From NCBI GenBank assembly GCA_013112555.1, contig JABFGK010000001.1, positions 1,958,581 to 2,022,580 on the forward strand: DNA of 64,000 nucleotides. The letters are read 5' to 3'. Under the pieces are notes generated by a model, which worked only from the letters and a program-made list of their open reading frames with translations, ran no database searches and was not told where the DNA came from. Origin of the DNA: Planctomycetota bacterium (GTDB lineage Bacteria > Planctomycetota > Phycisphaerae > Phycisphaerales > UBA5793). This document shows positions 53,523 through 61,379 of the stretch, in pieces. Both the position numbers and the translations under genes were made by a program. How positions within the stretch are numbered: the first letter of the stretch is position 1; every line of letters starts with the position of its first letter.

Positions 53523-55937
53523 ATGATTACGAAGTCATCGGTGCGAAGAAGTGAGTCAGGTCCAAGTGCACAGGCGGTTCTGCAGCGTGTGATGCTCGGC
53601 GTTGCTGCGTGCGGGCTGGTATTGGCAACGCTCGGGACTCGTGCCGGTTTCGGGCAAGCCGACACCAGCCCGGCCGAGCGCGACACACCGGCAGACGCAG
53701 CCTTTACCTATCGCGGCCAGCTGTTGCGCCATGGTTTGCCTTTGACCGATCTGGTTGACTTTGAATTCACCCTGTGGGATACGGCTGAGGGGGGGAATCA
53801 GATCGGTGATCCGGTATGGGTAATAGGGCACGCTGTGGTTGACGGCCTGTTTGCGGTGACGCTGGACTTCGGGCCTGATGCGTTCGGGCCGACTGCAAGA
53901 TGGCTTGAGATCACCGTCTTGTCATCGGTGGATCCGGAGCCCGTCACGCTCATCCCGCGTCAACGGATAGCAGCAGCACCGATGGCGTTGTACGCACTGC
54001 GCGCACCGGCAGCTGAGGTGCATGACGACATTGATGCCACCGACGCAGACGGTGCCAGCAGGAATGGCGAGCAACCGGGCTCGGGAGGAAGGGACCAACT
54101 GGGTGATTCAGGTGGCGGCGGCTCCTTTCGGGGTGGGCACGGGAGCGAGGGCATTCGGCAACCCGGCGATGGGGGCTGGGAGGACCCGGCAGCCGGCCCG
54201 TGGCAGGTGAATGGAAACGATATTTATTACGATGCCGGCAATGTGGGAATCGGGACCAGCACGCCGGGCAATCCGCTGCAGGTGGAGAACGCGAATCCGA
54301 ATGGGACGGCCATGGTCGGCTGGGCCCGGAGTTCGGGTTCGAATCTGGGGGTCTATGGGCTCGCCAACGGCGGTGAGGGTACGGGTGTGTTCGGATTGGC
54401 AAAGGCCGAGTCTGTCGGTACGAACTTCGGCGGCCGTTTCGAGAGTCGATCGACGGCAGGGCGGGGTGTGTACGGGATTGCATCTTCGCACACCGGCGGT
54501 CAGAGTTACGGTGGGTGGTTCCAGAGTAACTCGACGCAGGGGCGCGGGATTCAGGGGTATGCCAGCAGCGCGTCAGGGTTGACATATGGCGGCCTCTTTC
54601 AGTCGAATGGCGACGAAGGTCGGGCCGTGTACGGCTATGCGAGCAACACCGGCACGAAGGCAACGTTTGGCGGATACTTCCAGTCCAAGAGCCGCAAGGG
54701 GCGCGGGGTGTTCGGGTATGCCGACGCATCGGTCGGCGTGACCTTCGGCGTCCTGGGTCAGAGCAACAGCACGCGTGGGCGTGGCGTCCAGGGCATCGCG
54801 ACGGCTGACGTCGGCGGCAACTACGGGGTGTACGGTCAGAGTGACAGTGAAGAAGGGTACGGCGTGTATGGATATAACACGAACAGTACCGGCTATACGG
54901 TCGGAGTGTCGGGGCGATCCGACTCGCCTGACGGTTTGGGGGTGACCGGACTTGCATCGGACACCGGATCCGGGATGAACATGGGGGGCAGCTTTCAGAG
55001 TCGAGGATCAGCCGGGCGGGGGGTGATGGGGCTTGCGACGAGTTCGACCGGTTTCACTTCCGGCGTCTATGGACAATCAAATTCGACTACCGGTGCGGGT
55101 GTGCGTGCTTATGCATTCAGCGACTCAGGATCCAACAAGGCGGTGTGGGGATCGACCAATTCCGCTACCGGGTACGCCGCCTACTTTGAAGGCGGGCGGA
55201 ACTACTTCGAGGGGAAGGTCGGGATTGGGACGGAGAATCCGGCATCGGAAGTCACGGTGCTCGGCACGGTCTATGCTGAGGCTGCGGACCGCAACCCCTT
55301 CCAGGCACTGTACGGCGTCACGACCGAGGCGAGCGCGACTGCGGTGCTCGGCTATGCCGGCGGCGGGAATACAGGCACTCGGTACGCCTTGTACGGCTAC
55401 ACGGAATCCGCGTCCGGCGATTATGCCGTGTATGCAGACGGGAATTCCGGTGCGTTCGGCTTCAAGAAGTTCCACATTGATCACCCGGAGGACCCGGCAA
55501 ATCAGTATCTGGATCACTACTCGGCTGAGGGTCCTGAGCCGTATCTGATGTATCGCGGGAACGTGATGCTGGATGCTGACGGCCAGGCATGGGTGAGTCT
55601 GCCGGACTACTTCGAGGCAGTCAATCGCGACTTCCACTATCAACTGACGCCGGTGGGGGCACCGGGGCCTGGTCTGTATGTCGCTGACGAGATTGCCGGG
55701 AACCGGTTCCGGATTGCTGGAGGCACGCCGGGCGGAAAGGTATCGTGGACGGTGACCGGGGTTCGGAATGACCCGTGGGCGCAAACGCATCCAACGCGAG
55801 ATGCCTATCCGAAGCCGGCCGCTGAGCAGGGCACCTATATACGCCCTGAGTTGCACGGACAGCCCGCAGAGCGTGGTCTGTTTGCACGGTTTAAGAGTGA
55901 GCGAGTTCGGAAGGCATCTCTAAGCAATCAAAACTAG
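53523..55937 (+). CDS. Secreted repeat-fibre protein 1
   Basis: 804 residues. A signal peptide with twin-Arg-poor n-region and hydrophobic core VMLGVAACGLVLATLG ends near GFGQA. An N-terminal module follows (FTYRGQLLRHGLPLTDLVDFEFTLWD to PRQRIAAAPMALYALR), common to the three fibres. The central part has the motif GNVGIGTSTP and about ten 26-residue repeats of type xxGRGVxGYAssxxGxTyG-GxFQSNS. The C-terminal module begins FHIDHPEDPANQYL and ends PELHGQPAERGLFARF. ATG 53523 has AGGAAG 10 nt upstream. A second ATG is 27 nt earlier. Likely a cell-surface or matrix fibre. Function unknown. Confidence 0.83.
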   Translation: MITKSSVRRSESGPSAQAVLQRVMLGVAACGLVLATLGTRAGFGQADTSPAERDTPADAAFTYRGQLLRHGLPLTDLVDFEFTLWDTAEGGNQIGDPVWVIGHAVVDGLFAVTLDFGPDAFGPTARWLEITVLSSVDPEPVTLIPRQRIAAAPMALYALRAPAAEVHDDIDATDADGASRNGEQPGSGGRDQLGDSGGGGSFRGGHGSEGIRQPGDGGWEDPAAGPWQVNGNDIYYDAGNVGIGTSTPGNPLQVENANPNGTAMVGWARSSGSNLGVYGLANGGEGTGVFGLAKAESVGTNFGGRFESRSTAGRGVYGIASSHTGGQSYGGWFQSNSTQGRGIQGYASSASGLTYGGLFQSNGDEGRAVYGYASNTGTKATFGGYFQSKSRKGRGVFGYADASVGVTFGVLGQSNSTRGRGVQGIATADVGGNYGVYGQSDSEEGYGVYGYNTNSTGYTVGVSGRSDSPDGLGVTGLASDTGSGMNMGGSFQSRGSAGRGVMGLATSSTGFTSGVYGQSNSTTGAGVRAYAFSDSGSNKAVWGSTNSATGYAAYFEGGRNYFEGKVGIGTENPASEVTVLGTVYAEAADRNPFQALYGVTTEASATAVLGYAGGGNTGTRYALYGYTESASGDYAVYADGNSGAFGFKKFHIDHPEDPANQYLDHYSAEGPEPYLMYRGNVMLDADGQAWVSLPDYFEAVNRDFHYQLTPVGAPGPGLYVADEIAGNRFRIAGGTPGGKVSWTVTGVRNDPWAQTHPTRDAYPKPAAEQGTYIRPELHGQPAERGLFARFKSERVRKASLSNQN

Positions 55938-55977
55938 TACATCATTTACTTGCGCTTCACGCAACGCTTAATCGCCC

Positions 55978-56006
55978 TTGACAACACTGAGTGTCCTCGG
56001 TAGCAA
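55978..56006 (+). promoter_or_regulatory. Candidate promoter of fibre 2 with a dyad in the spacer
   Basis: TTGACA (55978-55983, consensus), 17-nt spacer containing the dyad ACACTGAGTGT, then TAGCAA (56001-56006). It sits between fibres 1 and 2, about 145 nt before ATG 56151. Confidence 0.4.
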
Positions 56007-56150
56007 GAGCCTTCAGGGAACTATCTTCGTTCCCCGCAGGATTTGTCTGCCGCCGGGACTGCGTTCTGTCGTTGGAACCTATGGGCAGGTTGTCTGTCTG
56101 TTCGATATCCTGTGCCCTGGCTGGTACTGACAACTCAAGGAGATATTACG

Positions 56151-58436
56151 ATGTTCTACTCTCATAAAACTGAGGGGTCTCAGCACGGAAGCACAAAGCG
56201 CTCGCAATGGGTACTCGGATTCGTTGCGGCGATTGCCGGCGCCGTTGCAGCAACGTGTGGAGGCAGCTTCTCTGCGGCCGGCGAACAGCTCCAGGAGATG
56301 TCCCGGGACCAACAACCGAATACGTCATTCACCTATCGCGGCCAGTTGCTCCGTCACGGGCTGCCGGTGACTGATTATGTCGATTTCGAAGTCACGTTGT
56401 GGGACGATGCTGAAGACGGGACGATGATCGGGCACCCACAATGGGTCATCGGTCACCCCGTCCTGGATGGCTTGTTTTCGCTCACACTGGATTTCGGCAT
56501 TGAGGCACACACCGCCGCGTCCCAACGATGGATAGAAATCGCCGTTCTGTCATCGCACGATACAGCGCCGGTCACCCTCGTACCGCGACAACGCATTACG
56601 AATTCACCTTCCAGTCCGTTTCCTACGCATCCCGGTGATGATGAACGTGCCTCAGTCTCTCTTGACGGTGCCAGCGCTCCCGATCACAGGGCACCGGATC
56701 AATCGGGCGCAGCACCGCAGGGAGACGATTCGGCGCTGGTTCAAACACACCACACTGTGCGCGGCATGGGTGGCGTGCCCGGCAGCGCCGGAGACGATGA
56801 CCAGCAGGATCCGATGGGCGACCCGCTCTGGAACGAGAGCGGAAGCGATATTTACTTTGATACCGGGAATGTCGGAATTGGAACGAGCACGCCAAGCAAC
56901 CCGTTGCAGGTGGAGAACTCGAATGCCAACGGGACGGCGATCGTCGGTTGGGCACGAAGTTCGGGCGAGAACCTGGGCGTCTACGGTCTGGCCAGTGGTG
57001 GTGAAGGCACCGGCGTGTTCGGTCTGGCAAAATCCGAGTCAAACAACATCACGTATGGCGGACGCTTTGAGAGCAAGTCGAATGTCGGTCGCGGAGTCTA
57101 TGGACTCGCCTCGGCCACATCGACCGATAGCACATACGGCGGTTGGTTCCAGAGCAACTCGTCCAAAGGGCGCGGGGTCCAGGGATATGCCAACAGTACC
57201 ACCGGAAAGACTTACGGCGGCTTGTTTCAGAGTGACAGCGAATCTGGGTACGGTGTGTATGCGTACGCATCGTCAAACAGCGGGACCAACTACGCCCTCT
57301 ATGCCAAGACAAACAGCAACAGCGGCTTTGCCGGGTACTTCACTGGTGGCAAGAGCTACTTCGGAGATGATGTCGGCATCGGAACGACCTCGCCGAGTTA
57401 TCCATTGGACGTCGATTCGGACGAGTTTCGTTCGATCGTGGCAACGACCAGCTCCAATTCGAGCGGTGCGACCGCCATTCGTGGCAAGGCCACGTCGACC
57501 TTAGGAACGACATACGGGCTGTATGGATTGAATAACAGCAAGAAAGGACGGGGCGTCTACGGATACGCGGATTCCGGCTCAGGCACGACGTATGGCGTGT
57601 ACGGTCTCAGCGACAGTGAGGACGGCCGCGGTGTCTATGGTGAAGCAAGCGCTTCCGTCGGTGATACCTTCGGCGTGTATGGTTACAGCGCCAGCACGGT
57701 CGGCATCGGAGTCTATGGGTACGGGGATGCCGACATCGGCCCGGTCTACGGCGTCATGGGCAAAAGCGACAGCGAGAGCGGCCGCGGCGTGTATGGATAC
57801 TGTACCAGCACCAGCGGAGTCACATCCGGGGTCTACGGCATGGTCGAAGGAGGAAGTGCCTACGGCCTCAACGGCTACGCCAAGGCCACCAGCGGCTACA
57901 ACTTCGGGGCCATGGGAATGACTGCCAGCACTCAGGGCACGGGCGTCAAAGGGTACGTCAATGCTTCGAGCGGCACGAACTACGGGGTGTACGGCATCAC
58001 AAACAGCACCAGCGGCTACGACTTCTACGCCGCCGGCGCCGGGGTCGACTACGGGACGACCTCGTCACGCCGTTGGAAGCGTCACATTACACCAATTGAC
58101 GATCCGCTGGCCAAACTCGAGCGGATCCGCGGCGTCTACTTCGACTGGGATGCTGAGCACGGTGGGCATCACGACGTGGGTATGATCGCTGAAGAGGTCG
58201 GCGAGGTCCTGCCTGAGATTGTGAACTACGAGGAAAACGGAATCGATGCCAGTGGCATGGACTACGGCAAAACCACCCCGCTGCTCGTCGAGGCCGTCAA
58301 AGCCCTGCGAGCTGAGAAGGATGCTGAAATTGAGGCTCAGCAACAAGAAATTTCAGACCTCCGGCAGCGAGTAGCCGACCTAGAGACTATGGTTCAACAG
58401 TTGGCGGCGACTTCATCTGAAGGAGGTTCACAATGA
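56151..58436 (+). CDS. Secreted repeat-fibre protein 2 with S74-type intramolecular chaperone
   Basis: 761 residues. A signal peptide (VLGFVAAIAGAVAATCGG) is followed by the shared N-terminal module (FTYRGQLLRHGLPVTDYVDFEVTLWDDAEDG), then 26-residue repeats (NVGIGTSTP, then YGVYGxSxSxxGRGVYG types). The C-terminus is a Peptidase S74-type chaperone: TSSRRWKRHITPIDDPLAKLERIRGVYFDW, with Ser638 and Lys643 in the Ser-x4-Lys spacing of known autoprocessing tail-spike chaperones, and a trailing coiled coil (AEIEAQQQEISDLRQRVADLETMV). This indicates trimerisation and possible autocleavage of a beta-helical or fibrous assembly. AAGGAG lies 8 nt before ATG 56151. It overlaps the next gene by 4 nt. Confidence 0.9.
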   Translation: MFYSHKTEGSQHGSTKRSQWVLGFVAAIAGAVAATCGGSFSAAGEQLQEMSRDQQPNTSFTYRGQLLRHGLPVTDYVDFEVTLWDDAEDGTMIGHPQWVIGHPVLDGLFSLTLDFGIEAHTAASQRWIEIAVLSSHDTAPVTLVPRQRITNSPSSPFPTHPGDDERASVSLDGASAPDHRAPDQSGAAPQGDDSALVQTHHTVRGMGGVPGSAGDDDQQDPMGDPLWNESGSDIYFDTGNVGIGTSTPSNPLQVENSNANGTAIVGWARSSGENLGVYGLASGGEGTGVFGLAKSESNNITYGGRFESKSNVGRGVYGLASATSTDSTYGGWFQSNSSKGRGVQGYANSTTGKTYGGLFQSDSESGYGVYAYASSNSGTNYALYAKTNSNSGFAGYFTGGKSYFGDDVGIGTTSPSYPLDVDSDEFRSIVATTSSNSSGATAIRGKATSTLGTTYGLYGLNNSKKGRGVYGYADSGSGTTYGVYGLSDSEDGRGVYGEASASVGDTFGVYGYSASTVGIGVYGYGDADIGPVYGVMGKSDSESGRGVYGYCTSTSGVTSGVYGMVEGGSAYGLNGYAKATSGYNFGAMGMTASTQGTGVKGYVNASSGTNYGVYGITNSTSGYDFYAAGAGVDYGTTSSRRWKRHITPIDDPLAKLERIRGVYFDWDAEHGGHHDVGMIAEEVGEVLPEIVNYEENGIDASGMDYGKTTPLLVEAVKALRAEKDAEIEAQQQEISDLRQRVADLETMVQQLAATSSEGGSQ

Positions 58437-59044
58437 ACCGAGTTTCGTTGACGCTGTGCACGTTCCTAGCCGCTGGCGCGACCGCCCTGGCCGGGATCAC
58501 GACCGGGACCCCACCAACCGACGGCCCGGCAGACCCAGAAGGCGTCTATCAACTGGGCTGGTCTGAGTTTTCTCCGGGTTCCGAAATGTGGTCTGAAGGC
58601 AGCGGGTATCTGATTGCCGGCGAGGTGGTCTGGTCCGACAGTGCGGTGATGACGGGCGGGTCCTACACCTTGCTGCCCGGATCCGGCACGTTTGCCATGA
58701 GCCCGCCGATCGAGATGTTGACAGGGAATCTCTATCTGCGCTCCCCCACAATGTCTCGTGTCGGTGCCCTGAGCACCTTGCTTGTTCACGGTGCGACGCC
58801 TGGTGATGAGGTTGTCTTTACATGTGACTTTCGCCGTGGGCTGACCGAGCTCAACGGGTGCGTCGGCGTCGCCGTCGAACTCAGCAACCCCCAGATCGTG
58901 GATACCGTGATCACTGACGAGGAAGGGATGGCCCGACTGTCCCTGGTGATCCCGCGTGATGCTGCTGACAAGCCGGTGATCTTCCAGGCGGTCGAGGCAA
59001 ACAGTTGCCGAGTGAGCAATCCGGTGGTGTGTACGTTCAACTGA
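58433..59044 (+). CDS. Small secreted protein coupled to fibre 2
   Basis: 203 residues with a signal peptide (MNRVSLTLCTFLAAGATALAG). The start ATGA overlaps the stop of fibre 2, with AGGAGGT 7 nt upstream, so translation is coupled. The middle (YLIAGEVVWSDSAVMTGGSYTLLPG) is a short beta-rich part. The last about 90 residues (LSTLLVHGATPGDEVVFTCDFRRG...SCRVSNPVVCTFN) match the shared C-terminal module of the two secreted proteases and the 42286 protein. It may be an anchor or cap for the fibre. Confidence 0.82.
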   Translation: MNRVSLTLCTFLAAGATALAGITTGTPPTDGPADPEGVYQLGWSEFSPGSEMWSEGSGYLIAGEVVWSDSAVMTGGSYTLLPGSGTFAMSPPIEMLTGNLYLRSPTMSRVGALSTLLVHGATPGDEVVFTCDFRRGLTELNGCVGVAVELSNPQIVDTVITDEEGMARLSLVIPRDAADKPVIFQAVEANSCRVSNPVVCTFN

Positions 59045-59071
59045 GTTGAGGTCAGGAACACTGGCTCATAC

Positions 59072-59110
59072 CCGGACAATCCTGCATTGCAGGCTTGTCC
59101 GGCTTGTTTT
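59072..59110 (+). terminator. Intrinsic terminator of the fibre 2 operon
   Basis: CCGGACAA-t-CCTGC stem with GCAGG-c-TTGTCCGG, then CTTGTTTT. It resembles the one at 61179 (CCGGACTTG...CAAGTCCGG). Confidence 0.85.
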
Positions 59111-59206
59111 GGGAGTGTGCGAAAAGGGAGTGAGAAAGAGACAACGAGAAACCCCAACGTGATCCCTCCCCGGCATCAACGGGGACGGGAGTCAGGAGAC
59201 TGCCCG

Positions 59207-61177
59207 ATGATGACGACCGAAACGAATGATCGGCATTTTCTTTCTCGGCTTCTACTGCTGACAGCGATCTGCCTGATGTACCGGGGGGAGGTATTCGGGC
59301 AGCAGGTCGTCGAGACGAAGGGAGAAGCCCCGTTTACGTATCGGGGGCAGTTGATGCGGCAAGGGAAGCCGGTGGGCGATCTTGTCGACTTCGAGTTTAC
59401 ATTGTGGGATGCTGCAGAGGGAGGGAGTCAGATCGGTCAGCCGCAATGGGTGATCGGCCAGGCAGTGGTCGAGGGCTTGTTTTCAGTCTCACTCGATTTC
59501 GGTGCGGATTCGTTTATTGGCAATACGACGGAGCGGTGGCTCGAGATTACCGTCCTCTCATCGCTGGACACAGAGCCGGTCACGCTGGTGCCGCGTCAAC
59601 GGATTGCTGTTGCGCCCGTTTGCGCTGTATGCCTTGAAGACGTTGCCCGACGACGGGGCAGGGCGCCGGGATCGGGCACAGCCACCCCGACTGACAGGGG
59701 CCCAGTCGCAGTGACGGGCGATGTTGGGCGTGACGGGCGAAACGGTCGCGATGGCTTGGGCAAGGATGGGGCAAACGGGCACGTTGGGGATACATTCGAG
59801 GATCCAATGGCCAGCCCGTGGCAGGTCAACGGGAGCGACATCTATTACACAACCGGCAATGTCGGGATTGGTACGTCCACGCCACAGAATGATTTGTATG
59901 TTGTGAACCCGACTGCGGCCGACAATGAGATTGCCATGGTCGGATGGGCCAATGGCGCGACCGGACGGACATTCGGCGGGTGGTTCCAGAGTCTGTCATC
60001 ACAGGGCCGCGGGATTCAGGGATATGCCAGCAGCACGACGGGGCTGACATTCGGCGGGCTCTTTCAAAGCGACGGCGATGAGGGCCGTGGTGTGTACGGC
60101 TTTGCCAAGAACACCGGGGACTCAGCCACATATGGCGGGTACTTCCAGGCCAAGAGCACGAAGGGGCGGGGAGTCTTCGGGTATGCTGATTCATCAACAG
60201 GGACAACATTCGGCGTGCTGGGGCAAGCCAGGAGCAGCCGGGGGCGTGGGGTGTATGGGCTGGCCAACTCGACGAGCGGTCTCAATTACGGCGTGTACGG
60301 GCAGAGTAACAGCACCGACGGTGTGGCCGTCATGGGGTGGGCGGATTCTGCTGAGGGGTCTCCGAAGGCAGTGTGGGGGCATACAGAAAACAGTGGTGGA
60401 TTTGCAGGCTATTTCACGGGCGGCAAGACATACTTCGAGAAACGGATCGGCGTGGGGACGACCTCCCCGGCTTATGAGATCGAGGTGGTGGGCACGATCT
60501 TTGCCGAAGCCACCGACGGCGTTTATGAGGCGATCCGTGGAGAGTCCGCAGCAAGCGGAACATATGCCGTGTCCGGTGTTGCGGTCGCTTCATCCGGCAC
60601 GCGATATGGCGGCTGGTTCGGTACGCTCGCTTCCTCCGGCAACTACGCAGTCTACGGCGACGGGAACACTGGCGCATCGGGAGTGAAGGCATTTCATATT
60701 GATCACCCAATGGATCCTGCGAATAAGTTTCTGAATCATTATTCGACGGAGAGTCCTGTGCCGTACCTGACGTATCGCGGGACGGTGGTGCTTGATGGGG
60801 CTGGCGAAGCGTGGGTGGACTTGCCTGACTACTTCGAGGCGATCAATCGAGACTATCACTATCAATTGACGGCCGTCGGGGCGCCGGGACCGAATCTGTA
60901 TATTGCAGACAAGATCAGTGGGAACCGCTTTCGGATTGCGGGCGGGACCCCGGGCGGAGAGGTTTCGTGGACTGTGACGGGTACGCGCGATGACCCGTGG
61001 GTGCGTGCGCACGAAACACCCGATGCATATGACAAGCCGGTTGAGCAGCGCGGGCTGTATATTCGGCCGGAGTTGTACGGCCGACCTCAGAGCGAGGGGA
61101 TTTTTGCGAGGTATAAGGATCGGAGCAAGCGGGCAGCGCAGGAGGGTGAAGCAGATTCGCAGAGGTCGCGGGATTGA
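59207..61177 (+). CDS. Secreted repeat-fibre protein 3 with short collagen-like stretch
   Basis: 656 residues. A hydrophobic N-terminus (FLSRLLLLTAICLMYRGEVFG) precedes the shared N-terminal module (FTYRGQLMRQGKPVGDLVDFEFTLWD). A compensated frame slip appears to cover about 59608-59700: the other frame reads PFALYALKTLPDDG, matching fibre 1, while the annotated frame reads PVCAVCLEDVARRRG. After it comes a Gly-x-y-like stretch (GDVGRDGRNGRDG), then GNVGIGTSTP, about seven 26-residue repeats, and the same C-terminal module as fibre 1 (FHIDHPMDPANKFL...PELYGRPQSEGIFARY). AGGAG precedes ATG 59207. Confidence 0.8.
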   Translation: MMTTETNDRHFLSRLLLLTAICLMYRGEVFGQQVVETKGEAPFTYRGQLMRQGKPVGDLVDFEFTLWDAAEGGSQIGQPQWVIGQAVVEGLFSVSLDFGADSFIGNTTERWLEITVLSSLDTEPVTLVPRQRIAVAPVCAVCLEDVARRRGRAPGSGTATPTDRGPVAVTGDVGRDGRNGRDGLGKDGANGHVGDTFEDPMASPWQVNGSDIYYTTGNVGIGTSTPQNDLYVVNPTAADNEIAMVGWANGATGRTFGGWFQSLSSQGRGIQGYASSTTGLTFGGLFQSDGDEGRGVYGFAKNTGDSATYGGYFQAKSTKGRGVFGYADSSTGTTFGVLGQARSSRGRGVYGLANSTSGLNYGVYGQSNSTDGVAVMGWADSAEGSPKAVWGHTENSGGFAGYFTGGKTYFEKRIGVGTTSPAYEIEVVGTIFAEATDGVYEAIRGESAASGTYAVSGVAVASSGTRYGGWFGTLASSGNYAVYGDGNTGASGVKAFHIDHPMDPANKFLNHYSTESPVPYLTYRGTVVLDGAGEAWVDLPDYFEAINRDYHYQLTAVGAPGPNLYIADKISGNRFRIAGGTPGGEVSWTVTGTRDDPWVRAHETPDAYDKPVEQRGLYIRPELYGRPQSEGIFARYKDRSKRAAQEGEADSQRSRD

Positions 61178-61178
61178 C

Positions 61179-61217
61179 CCGGACTTGCCGTCGAAGACTC
61201 CGTCAAGTCCGGCTTGT
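61179..61217 (+). terminator. Intrinsic terminator of fibre 3
   Basis: CCGGACTTG (61179-61187) pairs with CAAGTCCGG (61204-61212) and is followed by CTTGTTGC. Only a short T-rich tail. Confidence 0.6.
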
Positions 61218-61281
61218 TGCGAGTGTGACGCATGCGCCGGTGACGGTGGTGGAGAGTGAGGATTGACGGGGTGCGCAATAC

Positions 61282-61303
61282 CCCACGGATTGGAATCCGT
61301 GGG
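61282..61303. repeat. CCCACGGATT/AATCCGTGGG hairpin element
   Basis: Identical to the hairpin at 53313-53334, with the same CTTGG on its right, so the two bracket the fibre cluster. A GCGCTCCGAAGCCGTCGCTTATCCC box, as in islands 2 and 3, lies 45 nt further right. Confidence 0.6.
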
Positions 61304-61379
61304 CTTGGCTCGGGGGTATGGGTTTTGTGAGTCAAAGTAGCCGCGGGGGATGCGCTCCGAAGCCGTCGCTTATCCCCAT

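Noticed and set aside
53523..61177. Prophage or tail-fibre module
   Set aside because: Fibres carry signal peptides, no capsid, terminase, integrase or lysis genes are present, and flanking genes are chromosomal metabolism.
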